Positions 24,689 to 33,773 of a stretch of DNA of 64,000 nucleotides are shown here, piece by piece (the stretch's first letter is position 1; every line of letters starts with the position of its first letter). Origin of the DNA: Acinetobacter brisouii CIP 110357. Lineage in GTDB: Bacteria > Pseudomonadota > Gammaproteobacteria > Pseudomonadales > Moraxellaceae. The translations under genes and the position numbers were made by a program. The stretch covers positions 1,334,971-1,398,970 of the forward strand of contig NZ_KI530762.1 in the NCBI RefSeq assembly GCF_000488275.1, in the 5' to 3' direction. The notes under the pieces are model-generated. The model was not told the DNA's origin. It searched no databases and saw only the letters and a program-made list of their open reading frames with translations.

Positions 24689-25816
24689 TTAACCCTGAAT
24701 TTTAATAATAGGCTTGAGCGTAATCCCTTTTTGGCTGTCGAGAGCCGCCTGATTGATTTGTTCAAAGTCGTAAAACTTGACCAATTTATCAAATGGGAAT
24801 AATCCTTGCTGATAAAGCTTAACTAATTCAGGAATAAATTTTTTCGGTGCGCCACTACCCTCAACCACACCCATAATCATTTTTCCGCCTAACAGCAAAT
24901 CATTCACATCAAACTGTGCGGTTGTTCCTAAAGGCGGTGCACCAACCACTGCAATTTTTCCGAGTGTACCTAAAGCATCAATTCCCTGTTTTAAGATTTC
25001 AGGACGACCCGTTGACTCTAGTGCAAAGTTAACCCCACCACGTGTAATCTCTTTGATGGCCTGTACAGGGTCTTGTTCCTTGCTGTTAATCACATGGGTT
25101 GCACCTAACTCTTTAGCAAGTTCCAGACGAGATGGCACAACATCGACAGCAATGATGGTGGTTGCTCCACAGATCTTGGCGGCAAGTAATGCACTTAAAC
25201 CCACTGCACCTGCGCCAAGTGCAACAAAACTACTTGCAGGTGTAACTTTAAGCGCATTAATAACGGCTCCTGCACCTGTCTGAATACCACAACCCAGTGG
25301 GCCAAGGAGTTCCAGTGGAGCATCTTCAGGCACTTTAATCGCGTTGTTTTCTCGGCTTAAAGCAAGGCTCGCAAAAGATGACTGAGCAAAGAAATGGTCA
25401 TGCACTGCATCGTGCTGGTGGTTACACAGCGCTGTATGACCTTCTAGGTCGGCACCACCAAAGTTGCGCCCAAAAAATTCACTACAATACGCAGGATTAC
25501 CTGTATTGCATTGGGTACATTTGCCACAGTAACCGTAGGTCAGAACTACATGATCACCGACTTTCAAGTCTTTCACATCGGGGCCAATCGCTTGAATAAT
25601 GCCTGAACCTTCATGTCCAAGCACTGCAGGTAATGGTACGGGATAATACTGGTCACGCACAATCAGGTCGGTATGACACATGCCTGTTGCGACAATTTTC
25701 ACCAAAACTTCATCATGCTGGGGTTGGCGAATTTTTAATGGCTGTAACTTAAAATCTGCGCCTTTACATTCAGTGACGGCTGCGGTGATATCTAAAAGAT
25801 CCTGTTGGATTGTCAT
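24689..25816 (-). CDS. areB: Zinc-dependent aryl-alcohol (benzyl alcohol) dehydrogenase
   Basis: 375 residues, MDR superfamily class III/aryl-alcohol type. GMCHTDLIVRDQ near residue 46 holds the catalytic Zn Cys and HTD; GHEGSGII near 68 is the zinc-ADH signature; four structural-zinc Cys occur around residues 96-110 (CGKCTQCNTGNPAYC); the NAD site is GAGAVGLSALLAAK near 200. It oxidises benzyl-type alcohols to aldehydes. Downstream of areC by 49 nt on the same strand and likely in one sigma-54 operon. The symbol follows the A. baylyi are genes; no areA esterase gene is present here. Confidence 0.88.
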   Translation of the reverse strand: MTIQQDLLDITAAVTECKGADFKLQPLKIRQPQHDEVLVKIVATGMCHTDLIVRDQYYPVPLPAVLGHEGSGIIQAIGPDVKDLKVGDHVVLTYGYCGKCTQCNTGNPAYCSEFFGRNFGGADLEGHTALCNHQHDAVHDHFFAQSSFASLALSRENNAIKVPEDAPLELLGPLGCGIQTGAGAVINALKVTPASSFVALGAGAVGLSALLAAKICGATTIIAVDVVPSRLELAKELGATHVINSKEQDPVQAIKEITRGGVNFALESTGRPEILKQGIDALGTLGKIAVVGAPPLGTTAQFDVNDLLLGGKMIMGVVEGSGAPKKFIPELVKLYQQGLFPFDKLVKFYDFEQINQAALDSQKGITLKPIIKIQG

Positions 25817-25865
25817 TGTTTCATTCCTTGTGTTGTTGTCTTTAAAACAGTTTTTAAACGATGAT

Positions 25866-27320
25866 TTAGAACGGATAGTTAGGCGCTTGAGTTTGAATGG
25901 TCATCCATTGCCATTGTGTAAACTCATCCAGATTTGCCAGACCACCAATACGTGTACCATTACCCGATGCGCCGAAACCACCAAATGGATTGACGGTTTC
26001 ATCATTCACAGTTTGATCATTAATATGTAATAACCCGACTTTAAGTTGCGCGCCAATTTGCATGGCATGTGCCACATTGCTGCTGATAATGCCTGCCGAT
26101 AAACCATAATCCCCCATATTGGCCAGTTCAACCGCTTCGGCATCACTTGAGAATGGAATCAGTACCGCAACAGGACCAAAAATTTCTTCACTAAAAATCG
26201 GGTTATCGGCAGTAACGCCTGACAAAACTGTTGGCTGGAAAAATACGCCGTCTGCTTTACCACCGATTTCAAGAGTAGCGCCGTGTGTGACCGCAGCATT
26301 CACCAGTTGCTGTACTCGCTGACTTTGTTTTGCGTTAATCAGTGGCCCAAGATTGACATTTGGGTCGGTTGGATTACCCACCACAAAGTTTTTAACTTTC
26401 TCTATCAGGCGCTGCTTCAGTGTTTCATACAAACTTTTATGTACCAGAATTTTGCCCGAAGTCATACAGATCTGGCCTGAGTGTAAAAATGCACCCCACG
26501 CCACATTTTGTGCAGCAAGTTCAAGGTCAGCATCAGGTAAAATAATCAGTGAGTTTTTGCCACCGAGTTCCAAGGAAACTTTTTTCAGGGTTTTGCCTGC
26601 ATTTGCCCCGATGATTCGCCCAACCTGTGTTGAACCTGTAAATTGAATACTGGCAATATTTGGATCAAGCGTCAGTGCTTCACCCACATCTGCACCGCCT
26701 GGAACGACATGCAGCAAACCTTTTGGTAAACCTGCCAATTCAAAAATTCGAGCAATCGCAAAACCACTACAGACTGCCGTGCGTTCATCAGGTTTCAATA
26801 CGACTGCATTTCCAAGTGCTAATGCAGGTGCAACTGCACGTAGGGCCAAATACAATGGGAAGTTAAACGGTGAAATCACCCCAATTACGCCCAGAGGCAC
26901 ACGTTTTGCCAGACTGATTTTGCCTGTTTGCGTCGGTAAAATACTGCCTTGTTCGCTGGCAGGTAATGCGCTGCAGTGCTTAAGTATTTGCAAGGAAATG
27001 TGAGTTTCAAAACCTGCCTTGAGTTGAATCGAGCCGCTTTCACGGACTAACCAGTCAATAATTTCAGGTTGATGCTCAGTTAAAAGTTGAGCGGCACGTT
27101 CAAAGACTGCTGCACGTTCCTGATACGGCAGTGCTGCCCATGCTTGTTGTGCCTGTTTTGCACTGATAGCAGATTGAGCAACATCGTCTGCGGTAGCGCA
27201 ACCGAGTTGTCCAAGCACTTCACCTGTTGCAACTTCGGTCACAGGCATGCTTTGCGTTGCTGGCAGCCATTCACCATGAAATAATCGCTGATTCCAGATT
27301 TGAGCATCTAATAACGACAT
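25866..27320 (-). CDS. areC: Benzaldehyde dehydrogenase (aldehyde dehydrogenase family)
   Basis: 484 residues, ALDH superfamily. VISPFNFPLYLALRAVAPALA near residue 157 (binding-loop Asn), FTGSTQVGRIIG near 230, LELGGKNSLIILPDADL near 252 (catalytic Glu), and GQICMTSGKILVH near 287 with the catalytic Cys. It oxidises benzaldehyde-type aldehydes to the acids, which feed benABC. It shares the operon with areB and the outer-membrane channel gene. Confidence 0.88.
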   Translation of the reverse strand: MSLLDAQIWNQRLFHGEWLPATQSMPVTEVATGEVLGQLGCATADDVAQSAISAKQAQQAWAALPYQERAAVFERAAQLLTEHQPEIIDWLVRESGSIQLKAGFETHISLQILKHCSALPASEQGSILPTQTGKISLAKRVPLGVIGVISPFNFPLYLALRAVAPALALGNAVVLKPDERTAVCSGFAIARIFELAGLPKGLLHVVPGGADVGEALTLDPNIASIQFTGSTQVGRIIGANAGKTLKKVSLELGGKNSLIILPDADLELAAQNVAWGAFLHSGQICMTSGKILVHKSLYETLKQRLIEKVKNFVVGNPTDPNVNLGPLINAKQSQRVQQLVNAAVTHGATLEIGGKADGVFFQPTVLSGVTADNPIFSEEIFGPVAVLIPFSSDAEAVELANMGDYGLSAGIISSNVAHAMQIGAQLKVGLLHINDQTVNDETVNPFGGFGASGNGTRIGGLANLDEFTQWQWMTIQTQAPNYPF

Positions 27321-27356
27321 AATACAACTCCTTGATTAATCTTATTATCCTGTCAA

Positions 27357-28241
27357 TTAAAACAAATATAACAATCGGAAATTTGCACCGAGTTGCTTTT
27401 TAAAACCACTTTCTAATTGGGTATCTGAAGTTAGCTGTGCGCTAAATTGTGTTCTTGCATTCAGCATTTGTTGGTATTCAAAACGGACTTGCTGGGTTTT
27501 GGTTTGAGTATTCTGATCAACCCCATCGAGTTCTTGTTTACCACCATAGGTTGCCGAATAGCCTAGTGCGACACGTTGCTTAGGGTTGAAGTCATAACGC
27601 AGATTCGCTTGGGTTTGATAGCTTGTATGTTGCTTTAGGGTTTGGCTGCCATTGCCTGCCTGATCATTATTTCCGTAAAAAACCACGTCTTGATAAAATT
27701 CGGCTGACCAGTTTTTATAAAGCGGTTCAACCCAGCCCAGTTGCAAATCGTATTTAAAGCGGTTTTCACCCAGATTGACACTGTCGTGCTTGTTGTACTG
27801 ACCGACAGGTAAATAAATCAGCGGTGTCAGACCAACATAACGTCCTGAAACACCCGCCTTGGGTTGGTTGACCAACCAAAAGGTCGCGCCAATGATCGGA
27901 TCAGCAATGCCGCTAGCGTCATTTAAATGTTGTCCAGCAACACGGGTGTTATATACCGTTCCAAATGGCAGTAAAATTTGCGGGTCAACGGTCATGTTGC
28001 CAATTTGGGTAAAATGAATCAGACGCAAAATCCCGATATCCGACTGGGATTTGGCATCGATTTTATCTCCATTGACATAGTAACCGTCAGATTCGCCGTG
28101 TTGATAATATAACGCTGCAACATCGGTTCCTACGGGCAAAGCAGTATAATCACCTGCGTTGACATCGACTGCATACGCACTGTGGAGTGTTGTGAAACTG
28201 GCTACGAGTGCAGCAATTTTTTTTAAATGTGTAAAAAACAT
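27357..28241 (-). CDS. Outer-membrane channel, SphA / phenol meta-pathway-like family
   Basis: 294 residues. A signal peptide (MFFTHLKKIAALVASFTTLH, then SAYA) is followed by a beta-barrel-like sequence: GESDGYYVNGDKIDA, GRYVGLTPLIYLPVGQYN near residue 155, and a C-terminal aromatic residue (LLYLF end). Proteins of this type are found in aromatic-catabolism operons and probably admit hydrophobic substrates. It is the first gene after the sigma-54 promoter and 36 bp from areC, so co-regulated with the dehydrogenases. Confidence 0.8.
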   Translation of the reverse strand: MFFTHLKKIAALVASFTTLHSAYAVDVNAGDYTALPVGTDVAALYYQHGESDGYYVNGDKIDAKSQSDIGILRLIHFTQIGNMTVDPQILLPFGTVYNTRVAGQHLNDASGIADPIIGATFWLVNQPKAGVSGRYVGLTPLIYLPVGQYNKHDSVNLGENRFKYDLQLGWVEPLYKNWSAEFYQDVVFYGNNDQAGNGSQTLKQHTSYQTQANLRYDFNPKQRVALGYSATYGGKQELDGVDQNTQTKTQQVRFEYQQMLNARTQFSAQLTSDTQLESGFKKQLGANFRLLYLF

Positions 28242-28353
28242 TCGTCAAATCCCCTGACTGAAATATTGTCCTTGACTGCGTGTGAACCTCAAACGCGGGT
28301 CGCAAGTAGCGATATCGTCCTGATCAATAGCTACCTGTGATACTTATGTTATT

Positions 28354-28370
28354 TGCAGCAACCGTGCCAA
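28354..28370 (-). promoter_or_regulatory. Sigma-54 (-24/-12) promoter of the are operon
   Basis: On the minus strand TTGGCACGGTTGCTGCA matches the RpoN consensus (TGGCACG-N4-TTGCA) at all -24 positions and at four of five -12 positions, with the required 10-bp GG-to-GC spacing. It lies about 110 nt upstream of the channel gene start. Confidence 0.8.
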
Positions 28371-28421
28371 TCTTATAATTATTTATATTTCAGTGGCTTA
28401 TATTTTTTAATTTCAACTTTA

Positions 28422-28470
28422 TGTCCAATATCTGGACAACTTCACGTGAACACTGTCCAAATACTGGACA
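28422..28470. promoter_or_regulatory. Two upstream activator sites for AreR
   Basis: Two 17-bp palindromes, TGTCCA-N5-TGGACA, lie at 28422-28438 and 28454-28470. Their centres are 32 bp apart, three helical turns, so both face the same side of the DNA. They lie 52 bp or more upstream of the -24 element and directly after the regulator gene. This is the usual layout for an NtrC-type activator. Confidence 0.8.
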
Positions 28471-28486
28471 GTGTATCTTACTGATT

Positions 28487-30268
28487 TTAATTTAAATACT
28501 TATAGACTGTAGTTCTGGAAATATTCAGGCGTTTTGCCGTTTTGGACACATTGCCTTGTTCCTGTTGCAGTACTTGCTGAATCAGTTGACGGGTTTGCTG
28601 TTCCAAATCAGCTGGGCTTGTAGACAGTTGTCCAGCAATTGAAGATGTAGACTGTTCAGGCAAATGTAAATGTTCTAGGATCGGCTGTTCAGACAATGCC
28701 ACCGAAAGTTTTAAAACATGAATTAACTCACGAATATTGCCTTGCCAGTCATATTGTTCAAGTTGTTGTTCAACCTGTGTTGACCATTGCTGGATACCCA
28801 ATTCCTGCAAAATCTGCCGCATCAAGACCAGTTTGTCACTGCGTTGTCGTAATGGTAATAACTGCACTTCATAACCTCGGATACGGTAGTACAGATCACT
28901 ACGGAATTGCTGCTGTTTAACTTGAGTCGGCAAGTCCTGATTGGTGGCACAAATCAGTCTAAATCTAGATTGAATCGGTTGTCGTCCTCCAACACGGTAA
29001 AACTGCTGATCTTGCAAGACGCGGAGCACTTTGACTTGTAGATGCATTGGCAAATCACCAATTTCATCGAGAAATAAAAAGCCCTGATCCGCCAGTTCAA
29101 CCAGCCCTTTTTCACCTTTGTGCTTGGCACCTGTAAATGCACCACCTTCATAACCAAACAGTTCTGATTCCAGTAAATTTTCTGGAATTGCACCACAGTT
29201 AATCGAAATAAACGGCAGGTGCTCAGGAAATTGCTGACGAAGTTGTTGGGCAAAATGCTCTTTGCCTGTGCCTGTTTCACCTGTAATCAGAATCGGAATA
29301 TTGGCACGAACCGCTTTGACTGCTTGTTGGAGTTGTTGTTGCTGTGGAATCGCAGACTTTCTAATAGATTGGTTTGAGATGACTTGACGCGTTGGTCGAT
29401 GCTGCCGTGCATAAAACAGCGCATGGTCACGAGTTTGAATCAGAAAATCGCCCGATTGTTCGACCATTGGCGTGAGGAAAAACTGCTGTAACGATTGTCC
29501 AAGTACTTCATGAATATCTCGATTGAGCAGTTTAAGCGCCATTTGATTGGCTTTGCGAATGATCTGCTGATCATCATATTCCAGCATCGCGCTATAAGCA
29601 TTGCCAAGTAAATCGGGAGAATGCTGAAAAACCAGTAAATGCTGCTCAGACTGTTGAATCAAGAGCTGATTTTCCAGTTTATAGGTCTGATACAGTAAAT
29701 GCCGTAACCAGTTACTGGCGAGCAGACCTTGCCTTGAAGTAATATCGAGTACCCCTAAAACACCACCTTGACCATCAAAAATCGGGACTGAAGCGCAAGA
29801 ATAATCGCTAAATTCATCCAGATAATGTTGATGACCCACCATAATCAGCGGTTGCTGGCAGGACAAACTACAGGTCGGTGCAATTGCCCCAAACACGGTT
29901 TCATCGACAATTCGCCCTGTCTGTAAAAAGCTATAGCTTTGATGGGCAAAGTCATTGTGTTGCTCTGCAATAATTTTGCGTTGCTGATTAATCAGAAAGA
30001 CACTAATGTCCTGTTGCCCAAAAATTTTCCATGTATCTTGCAAAATCGGTTGGGCCAGTTCTGCCAGATATTGGTCGCTATCTGTAAGCGCTGCATGTGG
30101 AAAATCACTCAGATCAGAAACTTTGGTCAACGGGCTTAAGCCTGCCTGTCGGGATTTTTGCCAACCCTGAATAATGGGGGAATCTGCCAAAATGGGGTTG
30201 GGCAAACTGCCCGTTTCAAAAAAATGATGTTTAATATCCTTCCATGGATAATGTGCGTGTCCGTGCAT
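28487..30268 (-). CDS. areR: Sigma-54-dependent transcriptional activator (AreR/AcoR type)
   Basis: 593 residues from the ATG at 30268 (GAGG two nt upstream); a longer reading begins inside a terminator. The N-terminal GAF/PAS-like sensory region covers residues 30-280. The AAA+ domain has ITGETGTGKE near 310 (Walker A), GAFTGA near 370 (sigma-54 contact loop) and FLDEIGDLP near 395. The C-terminal Fis-type HTH (NVSKTAKRLNISRTTVYKY) ends the protein. It activates the -24/-12 promoter downstream, presumably with an aryl alcohol or aldehyde inducer. Confidence 0.88.
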   Translation of the reverse strand: MHGHAHYPWKDIKHHFFETGSLPNPILADSPIIQGWQKSRQAGLSPLTKVSDLSDFPHAALTDSDQYLAELAQPILQDTWKIFGQQDISVFLINQQRKIIAEQHNDFAHQSYSFLQTGRIVDETVFGAIAPTCSLSCQQPLIMVGHQHYLDEFSDYSCASVPIFDGQGGVLGVLDITSRQGLLASNWLRHLLYQTYKLENQLLIQQSEQHLLVFQHSPDLLGNAYSAMLEYDDQQIIRKANQMALKLLNRDIHEVLGQSLQQFFLTPMVEQSGDFLIQTRDHALFYARQHRPTRQVISNQSIRKSAIPQQQQLQQAVKAVRANIPILITGETGTGKEHFAQQLRQQFPEHLPFISINCGAIPENLLESELFGYEGGAFTGAKHKGEKGLVELADQGFLFLDEIGDLPMHLQVKVLRVLQDQQFYRVGGRQPIQSRFRLICATNQDLPTQVKQQQFRSDLYYRIRGYEVQLLPLRQRSDKLVLMRQILQELGIQQWSTQVEQQLEQYDWQGNIRELIHVLKLSVALSEQPILEHLHLPEQSTSSIAGQLSTSPADLEQQTRQLIQQVLQQEQGNVSKTAKRLNISRTTVYKYLN

Positions 30269-30284
30269 ATCCTCTATCCTATTT

Positions 30285-30325
30285 AAAAATAAAATAACCC
30301 AATCATTCACAAGAACAATTGGGTT
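30285..30325 (-). terminator. Terminator of the cat/ben transcript after catD
   Basis: The stem AACCCAAT/ATTGGGTT (30296-30303 with 30318-30325), loop 14 nt, is followed by TATTTTATTTTT on the minus strand. It lies just past the catD stop and before areR, and argues that areR is transcribed separately. Confidence 0.75.
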
Positions 30326-30352
30326 CGGCACAGCATGTTATTCCTGTCTGTT

Positions 30353-31132
30353 TTATACAATAAAGCCTTTTAGCAATTGATTAAAGTGCTCTGGTTGCTC
30401 AATGTTGGAAATATGCGAGGCTGCAATCTCAGCGAGTGTTGCGCCGTGAATTTGCTGTTGCATAAATTGCCCATCCGCAACGGTCGTCACAGGATCTGCA
30501 GAACCTGCAATAATCAACACTGGAATCTGAATTTTCGCAATTTCATCACATAAATCGGTATGAGCCAAAGCTTCACAGCACTGTGCATAACCTTCAGCGC
30601 TACCAGCAGCCAAATTCTCACTTAAAGTTTTAATCAAAGCAGAATTCTTTTCGATAAAAGCTTCAGTAAACCAGCGAGATGCTGCTGTTGCAGCAATCGG
30701 TTGCAAGCCTTGTGCGCGTACCAATGCAGCACGTTCTTGCCAAGCTTGTGCTTGCCCGATTTTAGCTGCGGTATTGCACACCACCACTTTTTTAAAGCGT
30801 TCTGGAAAATAGCGCGCCAGCCACTGACCTGTCAGACCACCCATCGAAATACCACAGAAATACGCCGTCTGAATGTTGAGGTGATCCAGTAAATCAATCA
30901 CATCTTGTGCCAGTTCCGCACAGCCAAAAGGCTGTGTCGCCGTTGAAGATGCACCGTGCCCACGTGTATCGTAAGCAATCACAAAAAAATCTTTCTGAAA
31001 AAATTCAATTTGTGGTTGCCACATGCTCAGGTTGGTTCCAAGCGAATTGGAAAATAATAAAGCAGGATGCTTCGGGTCACCAAAAGTTTGATAATTCAGT
31101 GTAATTTGCTGTGGAGTCACAAAACTTGGCAT
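30353..31132 (-). CDS. catD: 3-oxoadipate enol-lactonase
   Basis: 259 residues, alpha/beta hydrolase. Nucleophile Ser in CGISMGGL near residue 93, oxyanion-hole region SNSLGTNLSMW near 29, and catalytic Asp and His near AGSADPVT (206) and ASHISNIEQP (237). It converts 3-oxoadipate enol-lactone to 3-oxoadipate. Last gene of the cat/ben run; 4 bp from catF. Called catD rather than pcaD because it lies with catechol genes. Confidence 0.9.
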   Translation of the reverse strand: MPSFVTPQQITLNYQTFGDPKHPALLFSNSLGTNLSMWQPQIEFFQKDFFVIAYDTRGHGASSTATQPFGCAELAQDVIDLLDHLNIQTAYFCGISMGGLTGQWLARYFPERFKKVVVCNTAAKIGQAQAWQERAALVRAQGLQPIAATAASRWFTEAFIEKNSALIKTLSENLAAGSAEGYAQCCEALAHTDLCDEIAKIQIPVLIIAGSADPVTTVADGQFMQQQIHGATLAEIAASHISNIEQPEHFNQLLKGFIV

Positions 31133-31136
31133 TGGT

Positions 31137-32345
31137 TTATCCCTCTACGCGCTCAATAATCAAAGCAATCCCCTGACCGACACCGATACACATTGAACAT
31201 AAGGCGTACTTGCCGCCTGTCTGTTCAAGCTGGTTCAAAGCCGTAGTCACCAGACGCGCACCTGAGGCACCCAGTGGATGACCCAGTGCAATCGCACCGC
31301 CGTTTGGATTGACGCGTGCATCATCATCTGCCAAACCAAGGTCACGGGTACAAGCTAACGCTTGTGCAGCAAAGGCTTCGTTCAGTTCAATCACATCCAT
31401 CTGTGCCAAAGTCAGGTTGGCCTGTTTCAGTAATTTCTTGATCGCAGGTGCTGGTGCAAAACCCATGATGCGTGGTTCAACACCCACGGTAGTTGCCGCA
31501 ATAATTTTGGCACGGGCTTTCAGTTCGTATTTTGTGATGGCTTCATCTGACGCAATCAAGAGTGCTGCTGCACCATCGTTAATGCCTGACGCATTGCCCG
31601 CAGTTACCGTACCTTCGGCTTTCACCACAGGTTTGAGTTTGGTCAAGGTTTCCAGCGTGGTTGCACGTGGGTGTTCATCGGTATCGATAACAATCGGATC
31701 ACCTTTGCGCTGTGGAATGGTGACAGGCACGATTTCGTTGGCAAAGTAGCCTTTGGCTTGTGCAGCAGCAGTACGTTGCTGGCTGGTTAAAGCAAACTTG
31801 TCCTGATCTTCACGGCTAATGTGGAACTGTGCTGCGACGTTTTCCGCAGTTTGTGGCATGGTGTCCACGCCATACATTTCTTTGAGTTTCGGATTGATAA
31901 AACGCCAGCCCATGGTGGTGTCTTCAATCTTCTGGGTACGTCCGTAAGCGGTTTCCGATTTGCCCATCACAAATGGCGCACGGCTCATGCTCTCTACACC
32001 ACCCGCGATGATCAGATCTGCTTCACCCGCTTTGATGGTACGTGCTGCCATGGCAATCGCATCTAGAGATGAACCACAGAGACGGTTGATGGTAGTGGCT
32101 GGCACTTGGTACGGTAAGCCTGCAAGAAGCGATGACATGCGTCCGACATTACGGTTATCTTCACCAGCTTGGTTGGCACAGCCATAGATCACATCATCCA
32201 CCTGTTGCCAGTCCACGCTTGGGTTACGCTGCATCAAGGCTTTGATCGGTAAAGCACCGAGGTCATCAGCACGAACTGAGGCTAGACCACCAGCATAACG
32301 ACCAAACGGAGTACGGATGGCATCAACAATATAAGCATTTTTCAT
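31137..32345 (-). CDS. catF: 3-oxoadipyl-CoA thiolase
   Basis: 402 residues, thiolase family. The acylated Cys is in TINRLCGSSLDAIAMAAR near residue 90, the active His in NPNGGAIALGHPLGASGARL near 350, and the second Cys in CSMCIGVGQGIALI near 385. It cleaves 3-oxoadipyl-CoA to succinyl-CoA and acetyl-CoA, completing the pathway. A REP-like hairpin precedes it, after catJ. Confidence 0.93.
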   Translation of the reverse strand: MKNAYIVDAIRTPFGRYAGGLASVRADDLGALPIKALMQRNPSVDWQQVDDVIYGCANQAGEDNRNVGRMSSLLAGLPYQVPATTINRLCGSSLDAIAMAARTIKAGEADLIIAGGVESMSRAPFVMGKSETAYGRTQKIEDTTMGWRFINPKLKEMYGVDTMPQTAENVAAQFHISREDQDKFALTSQQRTAAAQAKGYFANEIVPVTIPQRKGDPIVIDTDEHPRATTLETLTKLKPVVKAEGTVTAGNASGINDGAAALLIASDEAITKYELKARAKIIAATTVGVEPRIMGFAPAPAIKKLLKQANLTLAQMDVIELNEAFAAQALACTRDLGLADDDARVNPNGGAIALGHPLGASGARLVTTALNQLEQTGGKYALCSMCIGVGQGIALIIERVEG

Positions 32346-32371
32346 TCTTTAATCCTGTCCTGTTACATCAC

Positions 32372-32410
32372 CTTTTCCCTCTCCTTTCAGGAGAGGGTTA
32401 GGGAGAGGTT
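32372..32410. repeat. REP-like palindrome between catJ and catF
   Basis: A 9-bp stem, CCCTCTCCT/AGGAGAGGG (32377-32385, 32389-32397), with a 3-nt loop is followed by another GGGAGAGG copy. C/T-rich palindromes like this recur between genes in many gammaproteobacteria. Here it lies inside the cat run and may affect mRNA stability. No second copy is seen in the window. Confidence 0.65.
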
Positions 32411-33064
32411 TTATCCCTGAGTCGCATCAATCAGTATTGCACCCGTCATTGCCTGTAGCTCGTCAAAGCTTAAGCCTTCGACTTTCTCCAGTACTTTTAG
32501 CCCTTCAGGTGTGACATCAATCACACACAGGTCGGTATAGATCCGGTCTACACATTTCAGCCCTGTCGCTGGATAAGTCAGTTCTGCCACGATCTTTGGT
32601 TCACCCTGTTTGGTGACATGATCTGTAGTGATAAAGACTTTCTTCGCACCCACAGCCAAGTCCATGGCCCCGCCTACGGCAGGAATGGCATTCGGTGCAC
32701 CAGTATGCCAGTTGGCCAAATCACCATTGGCTGCAATCTGGAAAGCACCAAGCACTGCGATATCAAGGTGACCACCACGCATCATGGCAAACGAATCGCC
32801 ATGATGGAAAAACGCGCCGCCTTTGAGCATGGTTACGAATTCTTTACCAGCATTGATCAGTTCAGGGTCTTCTTCACCTTCAGCTGGTGGTGGGCCAAAG
32901 GCCAACAAGCCATTTTCAGAATGCAAAAACACGTCTTTGTCTGCAGGCAGGTAGCTGGCGATCTTGGTCGGTAAGCCAATGCCAAGGTTGACATAAGCGC
33001 CATCAGGAATGTCTTGAGCGACACGTTCAGCAATTTGGTCACGGGTTAGTTTTTTATAGCTCAT
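32411..33064 (-). CDS. catJ: 3-oxoacid (3-oxoadipate) CoA-transferase subunit B
   Basis: 217 residues. SENGLLAFGP near residue 50 contains the catalytic Glu of family I CoA-transferases (ENG). GIGLPTKIASYLP near 29 and GGAMDLAVGAKKVFI near 130 are typical. With CatI it transfers CoA from succinyl-CoA to 3-oxoadipate. Ten bases after catI. Confidence 0.93.
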   Translation of the reverse strand: MSYKKLTRDQIAERVAQDIPDGAYVNLGIGLPTKIASYLPADKDVFLHSENGLLAFGPPPAEGEEDPELINAGKEFVTMLKGGAFFHHGDSFAMMRGGHLDIAVLGAFQIAANGDLANWHTGAPNAIPAVGGAMDLAVGAKKVFITTDHVTKQGEPKIVAELTYPATGLKCVDRIYTDLCVIDVTPEGLKVLEKVEGLSFDELQAMTGAILIDATQG

Positions 33065-33074
33065 ATCAGTCTCC

Positions 33075-33761
33075 TTATGCGCTTGTCAGTGGTGAAGTAG
33101 GTTCAACCTGAACCACATGCTGCACAAAGATGCCTGGGGTAATGATGTGTTCAGGATCAAGTGCACCCAGTTCAACCACTTCAGAGACTTGTGCGATGGT
33201 GACTTTCGCTGCCATCGCCATGATTGGGCCAAAGTTACGTGCGGATTTACGGTAAACCAGATTGCCCCAACGGTCGCCCTGCTGTGCCTTGATCAAGGCA
33301 AAATCGGCATGGATCGGGTATTCCAGCACATAGTCTTTACCCTCGATATGGCGGGTTTCTTTGCCTTCAGCCAGTAAAGTGCCATAACCTGTCGGCGTAA
33401 ACACAGCACCTAAGCCCATACCAGCGGCCTGAATACGACAAGCGAGGTTGCCCTGTGGCACCAGTTCCAGCTCGATTTTGCCTGCACGGTACAGTTCGTC
33501 GAACACCCAAGAGTCAGACTGACGCGGGAAAGAACAGATGACTTTTTTCACAGCGCCCGCTTTAAGCAACTTGGCCAGACCATAGTCGCCATTGCCTGCA
33601 TTGTTGCTGACAATGGTCAGGTCTTTGATGCCCAAATCCAGTAAGCCATCAATGAGTTCGGCAGGTTGTCCTGCGGTGCCAAAGCCACCAATCATGATGG
33701 TCGAGCCATCTTTGATGTGTGAAAGCACTTCTGTTATAGAAGCAGAGCTTTTGTCAATCAT
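33075..33761 (-). CDS. catI: 3-oxoacid (3-oxoadipate) CoA-transferase subunit A
   Basis: 228 residues. GSTIMIGGFGTAGQPAELID near residue 18 is the CoA-transferase family I signature for subunit A; LVYRKSARNFGPIMAMAAKV near 170 is also conserved. Forms the heteromeric enzyme with CatJ. Follows benE by 12 bp, so catIJFD is probably read from the ben transcript. Confidence 0.93.
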   Translation of the reverse strand: MIDKSSASITEVLSHIKDGSTIMIGGFGTAGQPAELIDGLLDLGIKDLTIVSNNAGNGDYGLAKLLKAGAVKKVICSFPRQSDSWVFDELYRAGKIELELVPQGNLACRIQAAGMGLGAVFTPTGYGTLLAEGKETRHIEGKDYVLEYPIHADFALIKAQQGDRWGNLVYRKSARNFGPIMAMAAKVTIAQVSEVVELGALDPEHIITPGIFVQHVVQVEPTSPLTSA

Positions 33762-33773
33762 AATATTTCCTAA

